Shown piece by piece: positions 14,973-22,938 of a DNA stretch of 36,003 nt (its first letter is position 1; each line of letters starts with the position of its first letter). Origin of the DNA: Scatosoma sp045658805 (lineage in GTDB: Bacteria; Bacillota; Clostridia; Christensenellales; Borkfalkiaceae); NCBI GenBank assembly GCA_045658805.1, contig JAZOVQ010000095.1:1-36003 (forward strand), written 5' to 3'. A program made the translations under genes and the position numbers. The notes beneath the pieces were generated by a model. The model was not told where the DNA came from, made no database searches, and saw only the letters and a list, made by a program, of their open reading frames with translations.

Positions 14973-16751
14973 ATGACTAACAACAAGAAAGTGCTTCAAT
15001 TCGTTGCAGATTGTCAGGCATTTGCTAAGCCCGACAAAGTGGTTTGGATTGACGGTAGCGACAAACAACGCGACGAGCTTCGTGAAGAAGCTTGCGCTAC
15101 GGGCGAAATTGTAAAGCTTAACCAAGAAAAATTGCCTGGTTGCTATTATCACAGAACGGCAGAAAACGACGTTGCTCGTGTAGAAGACAGAACGTTTATT
15201 TGCTGCGAAAACGAAGCAGACGCGCTTCCTCATTCCATCGTTAAATGGAAGGCACCCAAAGAAGCTTACGCTATGGTAAACGAAATTGCTGCAGGCGCTT
15301 ATGCTGGCAGAACCATGTACGTTATTCCCTATTCGATGGGTGTTGTAGGCTCTCCCTTCTCCAAGATCGGTATTGAAATTACCGATTCCATCTACGTTGT
15401 TCTCAACATGATGATCATGACCAGAGTTGGTAAAATGTGCCTTGACGCGCTTGGCGAAAATGGCGATTTCGTAAAGGGTTTCCACGCAAAATGTACCGTA
15501 CACCCCGAAAAGAGATATATCATGCACTTCCCCGAAGACAACACGATTATTTCCGTAAACTCTGCTTACGGCGGTAACGTATTGCTTGGTAAAAAGTGCT
15601 TCGCACTTCGTATCGCTACCAACCTTGGTAAGAAAGAAGGCTGGATGGCTGAACACATGCTTATCCTCGGCGTTAAGCGTCCTCAAGATAAGGAAATCAA
15701 ATACGTTGCAGCAGCGTTCCCTTCCGCTTGCGGTAAGACCAACCTTGCAATGTTGATTCCTCCCAAGCAGTACCTTGACGCAGGCTACGAAGTATACTGC
15801 GTAGGTGACGACATCGCTTGGATCCGCGTAGGCGAAGACGGCAGACTTTGGGCTGCAAACCCTGAAAACGGTTTCTTCGGCGTAGCACCTGGTACCAACG
15901 AAAAATCCAACCCCAATGCACTTGCATCCACGATGCAAGGCACCATTTTCACCAACGTTGCGCTTAACCCCGCAGACAACACCGTTTGGTGGGAAAAATT
16001 GACGAAGGAAGCTCCTGCAGAACTTATCGACTGGACGGGCAAGCCTTGGACGCCTGATTGTGGCCGCAACGCTGCGCACCCCAACTCCCGTTTCACCGCT
16101 CCCGCTATCAACTGCCCTTGCATTTCTTCCGAATTTGAATCCAAGGCAGGCGTTCCTCTTTCCGCAATTATCTTCGGCGGTAGAAGAGCAACCACCACTC
16201 CCCTTGTATATCAATCGAGAGATTGGAACCACGGTACGTTCGTAGGTACGATCATGTCCTCCGAAACGACGGCAGCAGCTACGGGCGCAGTTGGCGTACT
16301 TCGTCACGATCCCATGGCTATGAAGCCTTTCATGGGCTACTCGGTAGACCAATACTTCCAACACTGGATCGATATGGGCGCTAAAGTTGAAGAAGACAAA
16401 CAACCCAAGATCTTCAACGTAAACTGGTTCCGTCAAGACGAAAACGGCAACTTCATGTGGCCCGGTTTCGGCGATAACATGCGTGTTCTCGACTGGATCT
16501 TGGATCGTTGCGAAGGCAAAGTTGACGCGCAAGAAACGGCTATCGGTTACCTTCCTTACGCAAAAGACATCAATATCGAAAACTGCGATATCGACGCTGC
16601 TACGCTTGACAAACTCTTGGTTGTTGACAAAGCTCGTTGGGCCGCAGAAGCTGAAGAAATCACCAACTACTATGCTGAAAACTTCGGCGATAAGATGCCT
16701 AAGGAAATCATCGCTAACCTTGAAATCCTCAAGAAGAACTGCGCTGAATAA
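14973..16751 (+). CDS. pckG: Phosphoenolpyruvate carboxykinase (GTP)
   Basis: Interconverts oxaloacetate and PEP using GTP/GDP in the cytoplasm. In anaerobic gut bacteria it often runs toward oxaloacetate as a CO2-fixing, nucleotide-yielding step. The 592-residue length fits the GTP family, not the shorter ATP type. Visible features are HRTAENDVARVEDRTF, YSMGVVGSPFSKIGIEITDS, SAYGGNVLLGKKCFALRIA, the kinase-1a loop FPSACGKTN at 249-257 with the family's hyperreactive cysteine C253, VGDDIAWI, and GRRATTTPLVYQS. Start ATG 14973 has AAAGGAG upstream. Codon use is strongly optimised (CTT, TTC, AAC, GCT), much more than the neighbours, implying very high expression. It is a single-gene unit with its own promoter and terminator. 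Confidence 0.97.
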   Translation: MTNNKKVLQFVADCQAFAKPDKVVWIDGSDKQRDELREEACATGEIVKLNQEKLPGCYYHRTAENDVARVEDRTFICCENEADALPHSIVKWKAPKEAYAMVNEIAAGAYAGRTMYVIPYSMGVVGSPFSKIGIEITDSIYVVLNMMIMTRVGKMCLDALGENGDFVKGFHAKCTVHPEKRYIMHFPEDNTIISVNSAYGGNVLLGKKCFALRIATNLGKKEGWMAEHMLILGVKRPQDKEIKYVAAAFPSACGKTNLAMLIPPKQYLDAGYEVYCVGDDIAWIRVGEDGRLWAANPENGFFGVAPGTNEKSNPNALASTMQGTIFTNVALNPADNTVWWEKLTKEAPAELIDWTGKPWTPDCGRNAAHPNSRFTAPAINCPCISSEFESKAGVPLSAIIFGGRRATTTPLVYQSRDWNHGTFVGTIMSSETTAAATGAVGVLRHDPMAMKPFMGYSVDQYFQHWIDMGAKVEEDKQPKIFNVNWFRQDENGNFMWPGFGDNMRVLDWILDRCEGKVDAQETAIGYLPYAKDINIENCDIDAATLDKLLVVDKARWAAEAEEITNYYAENFGDKMPKEIIANLEILKKNCAE

Positions 16752-16767
16752 TTCTAACGAAAACAAC

Positions 16768-16802
16768 GAAAAACCTCCGCTTCTCGTAAGCGGAGGTTTT
16801 AT
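16768..16802 (+). terminator. Rho-independent terminator after pckG
   Basis: AAAACCTCCGCTT pairs with AAGCGGAGGTTTT (ending at 16800); the loop is CTCGT and T residues close the stem. Confidence 0.88.
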
Positions 16803-16821
16803 CAACTTGTAGGAGCAAACA

Positions 16822-17367
16822 ATGAAAAAAGTACTTATTTTATCGGGCAGCCCCAGAAAGGGCGGCAATTCGGATATTCTTTGCGACCAATTTGCGAAAG
16901 GCGCGATAGACGCTGGAAACGAAGTGGAAAAAATCCGCGTAACAGAAAAGAAAATTGCGCCTTGCAGCGGTTGTTATTTTTGTAGAACTAGCGGCGGCAA
17001 ATGCGCATTGAACGACGATATGGGTGAAATTTTGGAAAAGATTATCGCTTGCGATGTTTTGGTGTTGTCTACGCCTGTGTATTTCTATTCGATGTGCGCG
17101 CAATTGAAAGCGGTGATTGACCGTTGCGTGGCGAAGTGGACGAAGATTGCCAACAAGGACCTGTATTATATAATGACGGCGGCGGAAAGCGACGACGATA
17201 CAATGGACAGCACGTTGGCGGCTTTGCACGGTTTTGCAAAATGTATCGACGGGTACGAAGAAAAGGGCGTGTTGTACGGCAAGGGCGTTGCTGACAAAGG
17301 GGATGTTTTAAACCGTCCCGAATTGACGGGCATCGCCTATGAAATGGGCAACAGCGTACGCGGTTAA
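16822..17367 (+). CDS. Flavodoxin-like FMN reductase / iron-sulfur flavoprotein
   Basis: A cytoplasmic NAD(P)H- or ferredoxin-linked FMN oxidoreductase of 181 residues. The FMN phosphate loop is SGSPRKGGNSD (residues 8-18) and the ring-contact segment is STPVYFYSMCAQLKAVIDR. Four cysteines, C48, C51, C54 and C61, form a CX2CX2CX6C motif that fits the compact cluster motif of archaeal-type iron-sulfur flavoproteins, so a [4Fe-4S] cluster is possible; many relatives annotated as NADPH-dependent FMN reductase share part of it. Start ATG 16822 has AGGAG. It follows the pckG terminator by 20 nt, and read-through from pckG is its only visible source of transcription. Confidence 0.85.
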   Translation: MKKVLILSGSPRKGGNSDILCDQFAKGAIDAGNEVEKIRVTEKKIAPCSGCYFCRTSGGKCALNDDMGEILEKIIACDVLVLSTPVYFYSMCAQLKAVIDRCVAKWTKIANKDLYYIMTAAESDDDTMDSTLAALHGFAKCIDGYEEKGVLYGKGVADKGDVLNRPELTGIAYEMGNSVRG

Positions 17368-17404
17368 CCGCTTCGCACATTCTTTGAAAATTTGTAAATA
17401 CGTA

Positions 17405-17528
17405 AAAAAATGATAATCGGCTTGTAACCTCGTTGGTTGCAAGCCGATTACCTATATGATAAGGGGGAAAATGATGAGCTGTTTCATGTATCTCGGTGTT
17501 CACAACCGATTTACAAGTATATTTTAAC
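17405..17528. other. Non-coding stretch with two inverted repeats
   Basis: The 318 nt between the flavoprotein gene and spmB contain no gene that I can support. A long stem, TAATCGGCTTG (from about 17413) against CAAGCCGATTA (ending about 17450), may terminate the flavoprotein gene, although no T run follows it. A second, imperfect inverted repeat (GTATCTCGGT against ACCGATTTAC, about 17487-17516) follows. The remainder is AT-rich. Confidence 0.5.
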
Positions 17529-17685
17529 ATGATTAGAAAAAAAAGTAAAGAAATTTTTTAATAATTTTTTTTAAGGGTAAAAAGTATAAATTTAAAGCAA
17601 AAAATGTTAAAAATTCACATTTTCACATTTTTACAACGGATATTTTCATAAAAAACGGGGTATTTTTGTGAAAAGCTGGGATAAT

Positions 17686-18204
17686 TCACATAATTCGACA
17701 AAGGAAGCAACTTAAAAGGATAGAGAGGAAATAAGCAAAAAGGGAAATGCAAAGGGCGGCGGTTAGCTTTTTTCGTTTGATGCCTGCAAAGTAAACGGCG
17801 CCGATATAAAACACCGTTTCCGACGAGCCGTACAGCACGCAAGCGCAGCGGGCGGCATAGCTATCCACGCCGTAGCGTTCAAGAATTTGGGTTAAGACGG
17901 CGATAGAGCCGCTGCCCGAAAGGGGTTTTATCAAAGCCAGAGGGGCAATTTCCCCCGGAATTCCTACGCTGTCAAATAAGGGGGATATAACCGAAGTGAG
18001 GGTAGCTTCTAATCCGCTGACCTCAAACAATTTGGAAAGCATGGTGACGGCGGCGACGTAGGGGAAGACGGATACGATTAATGGTACGGCGTTTTTTACA
18101 CCCTCGGTAAAGCTGTCGTAAATTTTCACTTTTCTAAACAGCGCGAAGCCGAATGAGAATAAAAAAATAAGTGGAATAAGTAGGGTAAAAAAATGGTTCA
18201 TCAA
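17686..18204 (-). CDS. spmB: Spore maturation protein B
   Basis: Membrane protein of endospore formers that, with SpmA, affects dehydration of the spore core. The 172-residue sequence is highly hydrophobic, with spans near residues 5-22, 42-60 and 150-170, and has the nucleoside-transporter-gate-like features KPLSGSGSIAVLTQIL and VLYGSSETVFYIGAVYFAG, which identify SpmB. It overlaps the end of spmA by 4 nt (ATGA), so the two are coupled. The gene shows the organism has, or descends from, a sporulating lineage. Confidence 0.93.
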   Translation of the reverse strand: MMNHFFTLLIPLIFLFSFGFALFRKVKIYDSFTEGVKNAVPLIVSVFPYVAAVTMLSKLFEVSGLEATLTSVISPLFDSVGIPGEIAPLALIKPLSGSGSIAVLTQILERYGVDSYAARCACVLYGSSETVFYIGAVYFAGIKRKKLTAALCISLFAYFLSILLSCFLCRIM

Positions 18205-18821
18205 GCACCTGCCCCCTGCATTTTACTATTTTTATTGGGAACAAGCGGTGAAAAACGCGCTTGTTTTTTCTTTTTGGGACGTAAAAATACCCAAGTGAGA
18301 AAACCGCCCAAAACGGTGGAGAAAAGCGTGGAAAGCAGGGTAGGTAAAACAATGTCAGTGGGGGACGCGCTTTGCAAAGCAACACGGACGGCAATCATAG
18401 ACGAGGGGAAAATTTGCAAAGAAGTGGCGTTTAAAACGAAGAACATTGCCGAAGCGTATTCGGCATGCTCGGTACGATCCAGCAATTTTGCCGCTTGAAT
18501 TCCGTACGGCGTAGCCGCCCCCGAAATGCCAAGCATATTGACGGACAAATTCATAGAAATCGCCGTTAGAGTTTGTTCGTCGTCCGTTTTAAAAAGGCGT
18601 TTTGCAAGCGGTTTTAACAGCTTGGAAACACCGCGCGAAACGCCGCTGTCTTCCCAAACGCGCATTAGCCCCAGCCATACGGTATAAGTGGCGATAAGCG
18701 AGCAGCAAACGGTTGCGCCCTTGCTTGCGCCGTCCAGCATAGCGGCGAGGAAATTTTCAGGCGAAAGACATAAAAGTAAAAAAGTGGCAATACAAAATAC
18801 GGCGGCGAAAAGTACGTTCAT
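18201..18821 (-). CDS. spmA: Spore maturation protein A
   Basis: Partner of SpmB in spore core dehydration, located in the membrane. Identified by the segment MNLSVNMLGISGAATPYGIQAAKLL and by LNATSLQIFPSSMIAVR, typical of SpmA, with several membrane spans. I place the start at ATG 18821 (206 residues, MNVLFAAVF); the frame continues 16 codons upstream from a TTG that has no ribosome site. The ribosome site for ATG is weak (TAAGG, close to the start). No sigma-E or sigma-G promoter was confidently located. The C-terminus is a basic tail (PKKKKQARF). Confidence 0.92.
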   Translation of the reverse strand: MNVLFAAVFCIATFLLLCLSPENFLAAMLDGASKGATVCCSLIATYTVWLGLMRVWEDSGVSRGVSKLLKPLAKRLFKTDDEQTLTAISMNLSVNMLGISGAATPYGIQAAKLLDRTEHAEYASAMFFVLNATSLQIFPSSMIAVRVALQSASPTDIVLPTLLSTLFSTVLGGFLTWVFLRPKKKKQARFSPLVPNKNSKMQGAGA

Positions 18822-18962
18822 AGCCTTACTATATGCGCCGAGGGCGCGCAAAATTCCCCAAGGCCACAACGTTATCGAGGAAAAAGGAGGTAATTTTACA
18901 AAAAAAGGAAGAGATATATCCCCAATGCGAGGCAGTAAATTGTTTTGTGAGCCAAAAAACGT

Positions 18963-18991
18963 TTTACTTTTTTATAAAAAAAGTATATAAT
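18963..18991 (+). promoter_or_regulatory. Sigma-A promoter for the metG-tatD-rSAM-rsmA cluster
   Basis: TTTACT (18963-18968), a 17-bp spacer, TATAAT (18986-18991). GGAGG precedes the metG start about 30 nt downstream. Confidence 0.75.
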
Positions 18992-19022
18992 GGAAAGGAA
19001 ATAGGAAGAAGGAGGGTTTTTT

Positions 19023-21029
19023 ATGGCAAAGAAACCTTATTACATTACAACGGCAATCGCGTACACTTCGGGTAAGCCCCATATCGGCAACACCTACGAA
19101 GCAATTTTGGCGGACGCAATTGCACGCTATAAAAGAAAGGACGGTTACGACGTATTTTTCCAAACGGGTACGGACGAACACGGACAAAAAATTCAAGAAA
19201 AAGCGGAAGCGGCAGGGGTTACTCCTCAACAATTCGTTGACGGCGTAGCCGGCGAAATTAAACAAATTTGGGATTCGGTTGGCACTTCGTATGATAAATT
19301 TATGCGTACGACGGACGAATATCACGTAAAGCAAGTTTCCAAAATCTTTAAAAAATTCTACGACCAAGGCGACATTTACAAGGGCTATTACGAAGGTATG
19401 TATTGCACCCCTTGCGAATCGTTTTGGACGGAAAGCCAATTGGTGGAAGGCAAATGCCCCGATTGCGGCAGAGACGTTAAGCCTGCGAAGGAAGAAGCGT
19501 ATTTCTTCAAAATGGGCAAGTATGCGGATAGATTGATTGAACATATCAACAGCCATCCCGAATTTATTCAACCCGTTTCCCGTAAAAACGAAATGATGAA
19601 CAATTTCCTTTTGAAGGGCTTGCAGGATCTTTGCGTATCCCGTACTTCCTTTAAATGGGGTGTTCCCGTGGAATTTGACCCTCGTCACGTCGTATACGTT
19701 TGGTTGGACGCATTGACCAACTATATCACGGGTATCGGCTTTGACGTGGACGGCAACCACGATGGAAAATATAAGAAATATTGGCCTGCGGATTTGCACC
19801 TTATCGGTAAGGATATTTTGCGTTTCCACACCATTTATTGGCCCATTTTCCTCATGGCGCTCGGCGAACCTTTGCCTAAGCAAATTTTCGGTCACCCTTG
19901 GTTGTTGCAGGGCGACGGCAAAATGAGTAAATCGAAGGGCAACGTAATTTATGCGGACGATTTGTCGCGTTTGTTCGGCGTGGACGCCGTACGTTATTTC
20001 GTGTTGCACGAAATGCCTTTCGACAACGACGGCCAAATCACTTGGGAATTGGTAGCGGAACGCTTCAACACCGACCTTGCCAACGTGCTTGGTAACCTCG
20101 TTAGCCGTACGATTGCGATGATTGATAAATATTTCGGCGGTACGGTTGTAAAATCTCTTCCCGCAAACGAAGAAGATCCCGATGCTGAATTCAAGGCAAC
20201 GATAACGGGTACGGTTGCGAAGATGCGCGCGAAAGCGGACGAATTGCGTATCGCGGACGCTATCTCCGAAGTGTTCACGCTTTTCCGCAGAGCAAACAAA
20301 TATATCGACGAAACGATGCCTTGGGCGCTTGCGAAAGACGAAAGCAAAAAGAGCCGTCTTAACGACGTATTGTATAACCTTGCGGAAGCCATTCAAATCG
20401 GTGCTTCCCTTCTCGATAGCTTTATGCCCGAAACGTCGGCGAAAATTCTCGCGGCGTACGGTGCGGAAAGCAGAAGCTTTGAAAACTGCGCAACGTTTGC
20501 CCTCCGCGACAGCGTGACGGTAACGGCAGTGCCTCCCTTGTTTGCACGTATTGACTTCAAGACGCTTGCGCCGGAAATTGAAAAAATCCGTGAAGAACAA
20601 GCAGCGGCGTACGCAAAGGAAATGGCAAAGCTTGCGCCTCAAGAAAAACCTGCTGAAAAGGCGGCGGAACAGCCTGCGGAAGCACAGGAAGAAAACAAAA
20701 CGCCTGAAATTTCCTTTGACGATTTCCTTAAAGTACAGCTCCGTGTCGGCGAAATTATCGCTTGCGAAGCCGTGCCTAAATCCTCTAAACTCTTGAAAGA
20801 AACGGTGAAATTCGGCGACGAAATCCGTACGGTTGTTTCGGGGATTGCAAAGCATTTCAAACCCGAAGAAATGGTTGGCAAAAAGGTAGTGTTTGTCACC
20901 AACCTCGCACCGAGAAAAATTTGCGGTATCGAATCGCAAGGCATGATTATGGCGGCGGAAGACGCAAACGGCAACTTCTCGTTGATTGTACCTGAAGCGG
21001 ACGTCGAAAGCGGTACGGTTTTGGGTTAA
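19023..21029 (+). CDS. metG: Methionyl-tRNA synthetase with C-terminal tRNA-binding domain
   Basis: Class I synthetase that charges tRNA-Met, including the initiator. The 668-residue protein has HIGN at 20-23 and KMSKS at 300-304, a zinc knuckle (CTPC then CPDC near residues 127-147), and the binding motif WLDALTNYI. After a Glu/Ala/Lys-rich linker (about 530-560), the final 100 residues form the EMAP II-like tRNA-binding domain (LRVGEIIACEAVPKSSKLL, then GIESQGMIMAA). Start ATG 19023 has GGAGGG upstream. It heads a set with tatD, a radical SAM gene and rsmA; metG next to tatD is a common Firmicutes arrangement. Confidence 0.97.
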   Translation: MAKKPYYITTAIAYTSGKPHIGNTYEAILADAIARYKRKDGYDVFFQTGTDEHGQKIQEKAEAAGVTPQQFVDGVAGEIKQIWDSVGTSYDKFMRTTDEYHVKQVSKIFKKFYDQGDIYKGYYEGMYCTPCESFWTESQLVEGKCPDCGRDVKPAKEEAYFFKMGKYADRLIEHINSHPEFIQPVSRKNEMMNNFLLKGLQDLCVSRTSFKWGVPVEFDPRHVVYVWLDALTNYITGIGFDVDGNHDGKYKKYWPADLHLIGKDILRFHTIYWPIFLMALGEPLPKQIFGHPWLLQGDGKMSKSKGNVIYADDLSRLFGVDAVRYFVLHEMPFDNDGQITWELVAERFNTDLANVLGNLVSRTIAMIDKYFGGTVVKSLPANEEDPDAEFKATITGTVAKMRAKADELRIADAISEVFTLFRRANKYIDETMPWALAKDESKKSRLNDVLYNLAEAIQIGASLLDSFMPETSAKILAAYGAESRSFENCATFALRDSVTVTAVPPLFARIDFKTLAPEIEKIREEQAAAYAKEMAKLAPQEKPAEKAAEQPAEAQEENKTPEISFDDFLKVQLRVGEIIACEAVPKSSKLLKETVKFGDEIRTVVSGIAKHFKPEEMVGKKVVFVTNLAPRKICGIESQGMIMAAEDANGNFSLIVPEADVESGTVLG

Positions 21030-21044
21030 GCTTGGGGTTTAAAA

Positions 21045-21830
21045 ATGTATATTGACGTGCATTGTCACTTGACGGGTGAGGAGTTTGACGAAGTTGGCGG
21101 CTTGGACGAGGTGCTTCGCCGCGCCGAAGAAAACGGCGTGGGCAGGGTGATTTGTTCGGGCTTCGACTTCGCTTCCTCTCGCGTTGCAAGGGATTTAAGC
21201 GAAAAATACGCGCAGGTGTATTTTTGCGCAGGGTTTCACCCTAGCGAATTGAAAAAATATAACGAAGGGGATTTGGAGGAAATCCGCGCGCTGGGCTTGC
21301 ATGAAAAATGTGTGGCGATAGGCGAAATCGGGCTGGATTATCATTTTGAGGACAATCCTCCAAAGGAAACGCAAAGAGAGCTTTTTCTTCGTCAGCTTAT
21401 TCTCGCGGACGAGCTGGGCTTGCCCGTCGTTATTCATAGCCGTGACGCGGCGCAGGAAACGTTGGAATTTTTACAAGCGCAACGCTCGCTTTTGAAAAAG
21501 GGCGGTTTGTTGCATTGTTATTCCTATTCCCCCGAAATGGCGGAGAGCTTTTTGAAGCTGGGTTTGTCCTTTTCCTTTGGCGGTCCGACCACCTTTAAAA
21601 ACGCAAAGAAGGCGCAGGATTGCGTACGCATAATGCCTGCAGACCGTCTTTTATCGGAAACGGATTGTCCGTATTTGACGCCCGTGCCCTTTAGAGGATG
21701 CTTCCCTAACGAACCGAAAAATATCAAATATATCGTGGAGAATTTCTCCGCGCTCAGAAACGAAGAAACGGAGGCGCTTGAAAAACAAATTCTTGAAAAC
21801 GCAAAAAACTTGTTTTTTAAGCTGAAATAA
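21045..21830 (+). CDS. tatD: TatD-family metal-dependent hydrolase
   Basis: TIM-barrel amidohydrolase-like protein of 261 residues. The family has DNase and D-aminoacyl-tRNA-related activities. Metal ligands are visible in order: DVHCH at residues 4-8, the glutamate in GEIGLDYH, the histidines in VIHSRDA and LLHCYSY, and the aspartate in ETDCPYLTPVP. The tail segment RGCFPNEPKNIKYIVE is typical. It begins 15 nt after metG, without a promoter, and the next gene starts 4 nt after its stop, so the three are likely one transcript. Confidence 0.94.
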   Translation: MYIDVHCHLTGEEFDEVGGLDEVLRRAEENGVGRVICSGFDFASSRVARDLSEKYAQVYFCAGFHPSELKKYNEGDLEEIRALGLHEKCVAIGEIGLDYHFEDNPPKETQRELFLRQLILADELGLPVVIHSRDAAQETLEFLQAQRSLLKKGGLLHCYSYSPEMAESFLKLGLSFSFGGPTTFKNAKKAQDCVRIMPADRLLSETDCPYLTPVPFRGCFPNEPKNIKYIVENFSALRNEETEALEKQILENAKNLFFKLK

Positions 21831-21834
21831 TCGT

Positions 21835-22875
21835 ATGGATGAAAAGAAAGAAAACAACGTAGCGCAGGGCGGTCAAGAGGGCCAAGGTATGGGCGGACGC
21901 CGCAAGAGAAGACGCCATAGAGGCGGTCACAGCGGCAACAACCAAAACCCGAATAGCCAAAACGGCAACCCTCAAAACAACCAAAATGCGCAAGCCCAAA
22001 ACAACCAAAATCCCAACGGACAAAATGGGCAAAAGAATGGTCAGAAAAACGGGCAAAACGGCGGTCACAATCAAAGTCGTAATAAAAATGGCGGCAATGA
22101 ACAAAATCAAAACCGCAAAAACGACAAACAAAACGGTGGGCATAAGGACAAGCAAAAAGAAAACAAGCAGCCTCAACCCATACAACAACAGCCTCAAAAG
22201 CAAAAAAATCAAGATAAAAACAAGGGCAAAGAAAAGCAGCACGATCCGAAAAAAGAGGAAAACCGCAAGGATACCTATCTCTACGTTTTGGACGGCAATT
22301 TGTACGTCAACTTGACAAACAAATGCTCCAACGCCTGCGATTTTTGCGTAAGAAACGAACGCTCCAGCTATTATGGTAATTACTTATGGATTCGCCATGG
22401 CGATCCTACGGTAGAAAAAGTGATTGCAGCGGCAAACGGCTTTGGGGATTTGACTCGTTTTAAAGAAGCGGTATTCTGCGGCTTTGGCGAACCGACCTAC
22501 AAGGTTGCGGAAATGGTAGCGCTTTGCGATTATTTCCACAGCAAGGGTTTGAAAACCCGTTTGAACACCAACGGTCAAGGTAACCTTATCAACAAGCGGG
22601 ATATCGTCCCCGATTTGAAGGGAAAAATTGATTTTGTAAACGTTTCGCTCAACGCGTCCTGCGTGGAAAAATATCAACCCATTTGCCGTTCTCAATTTAG
22701 AGAAAGCGGCTTCGAGGGAATGTTGGAGTTTGCAAAGCTTTGCCGTAGAAACGGCGTGCCTTGCCGCTTCTCTATCGTCGATTGTATCGGGGAAGAGGAA
22801 GTGGAAGCCTGCAAGCGTTTGGCGGACAGCTTAAACGTACCCTTGTACGTACGTAAATACCTCACAGATTCTTAA
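21835..22875 (+). CDS. TatD-linked radical SAM protein with long disordered N-terminus
   Basis: Radical SAM enzyme of the group that sits next to tatD in many Firmicutes (TIGR04038-type, from memory); its substrate is unknown. The catalytic part begins near residue 147: a beta strand (TYLYVLDGNLYVNLTNKCSN), then C164, C168 and C171 in CSNACDFC (CX3CX2C, the [4Fe-4S] site), GFGEPTYK (the SAM-contact GGE-like motif), RLNTNGQGN, and VNVSLNAS. The domain is about 200 residues, usual for the group. In front lie 146 residues of low complexity: a basic patch (GRRKRRRHRGGHSG) and then Asn/Gln/Gly/Lys repeats. The start is ATG 21835, four bases after the tatD stop. There is no in-frame break, so the leader appears to be truly translated, but an internal start is possible. 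Confidence 0.9.
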   Translation: MDEKKENNVAQGGQEGQGMGGRRKRRRHRGGHSGNNQNPNSQNGNPQNNQNAQAQNNQNPNGQNGQKNGQKNGQNGGHNQSRNKNGGNEQNQNRKNDKQNGGHKDKQKENKQPQPIQQQPQKQKNQDKNKGKEKQHDPKKEENRKDTYLYVLDGNLYVNLTNKCSNACDFCVRNERSSYYGNYLWIRHGDPTVEKVIAAANGFGDLTRFKEAVFCGFGEPTYKVAEMVALCDYFHSKGLKTRLNTNGQGNLINKRDIVPDLKGKIDFVNVSLNASCVEKYQPICRSQFRESGFEGMLEFAKLCRRNGVPCRFSIVDCIGEEEVEACKRLADSLNVPLYVRKYLTDS

Positions 22876-22938
22876 TAATCGCATACCTGGTATGCCGTTT
22901 TGAACGGTGTGCCGTCACGTTTAAAAAAGGAGAGCGCT

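Noticed and set aside
16768..16802. Riboswitch between pckG and the flavoprotein gene
   Set aside because: It is a simple perfect stem with a T run, a terminator only.
14922..16868. Open frame of 648 codons on the minus strand opposite pckG
   Set aside because: Shadow caused by the strong codon bias of pckG. It also runs through the pckG terminator.
18972..20939. Open frame of 655 codons on the minus strand opposite metG
   Set aside because: Antisense shadow of a certain gene, with Phe/Arg/His-rich content and no ribosome site or motif.
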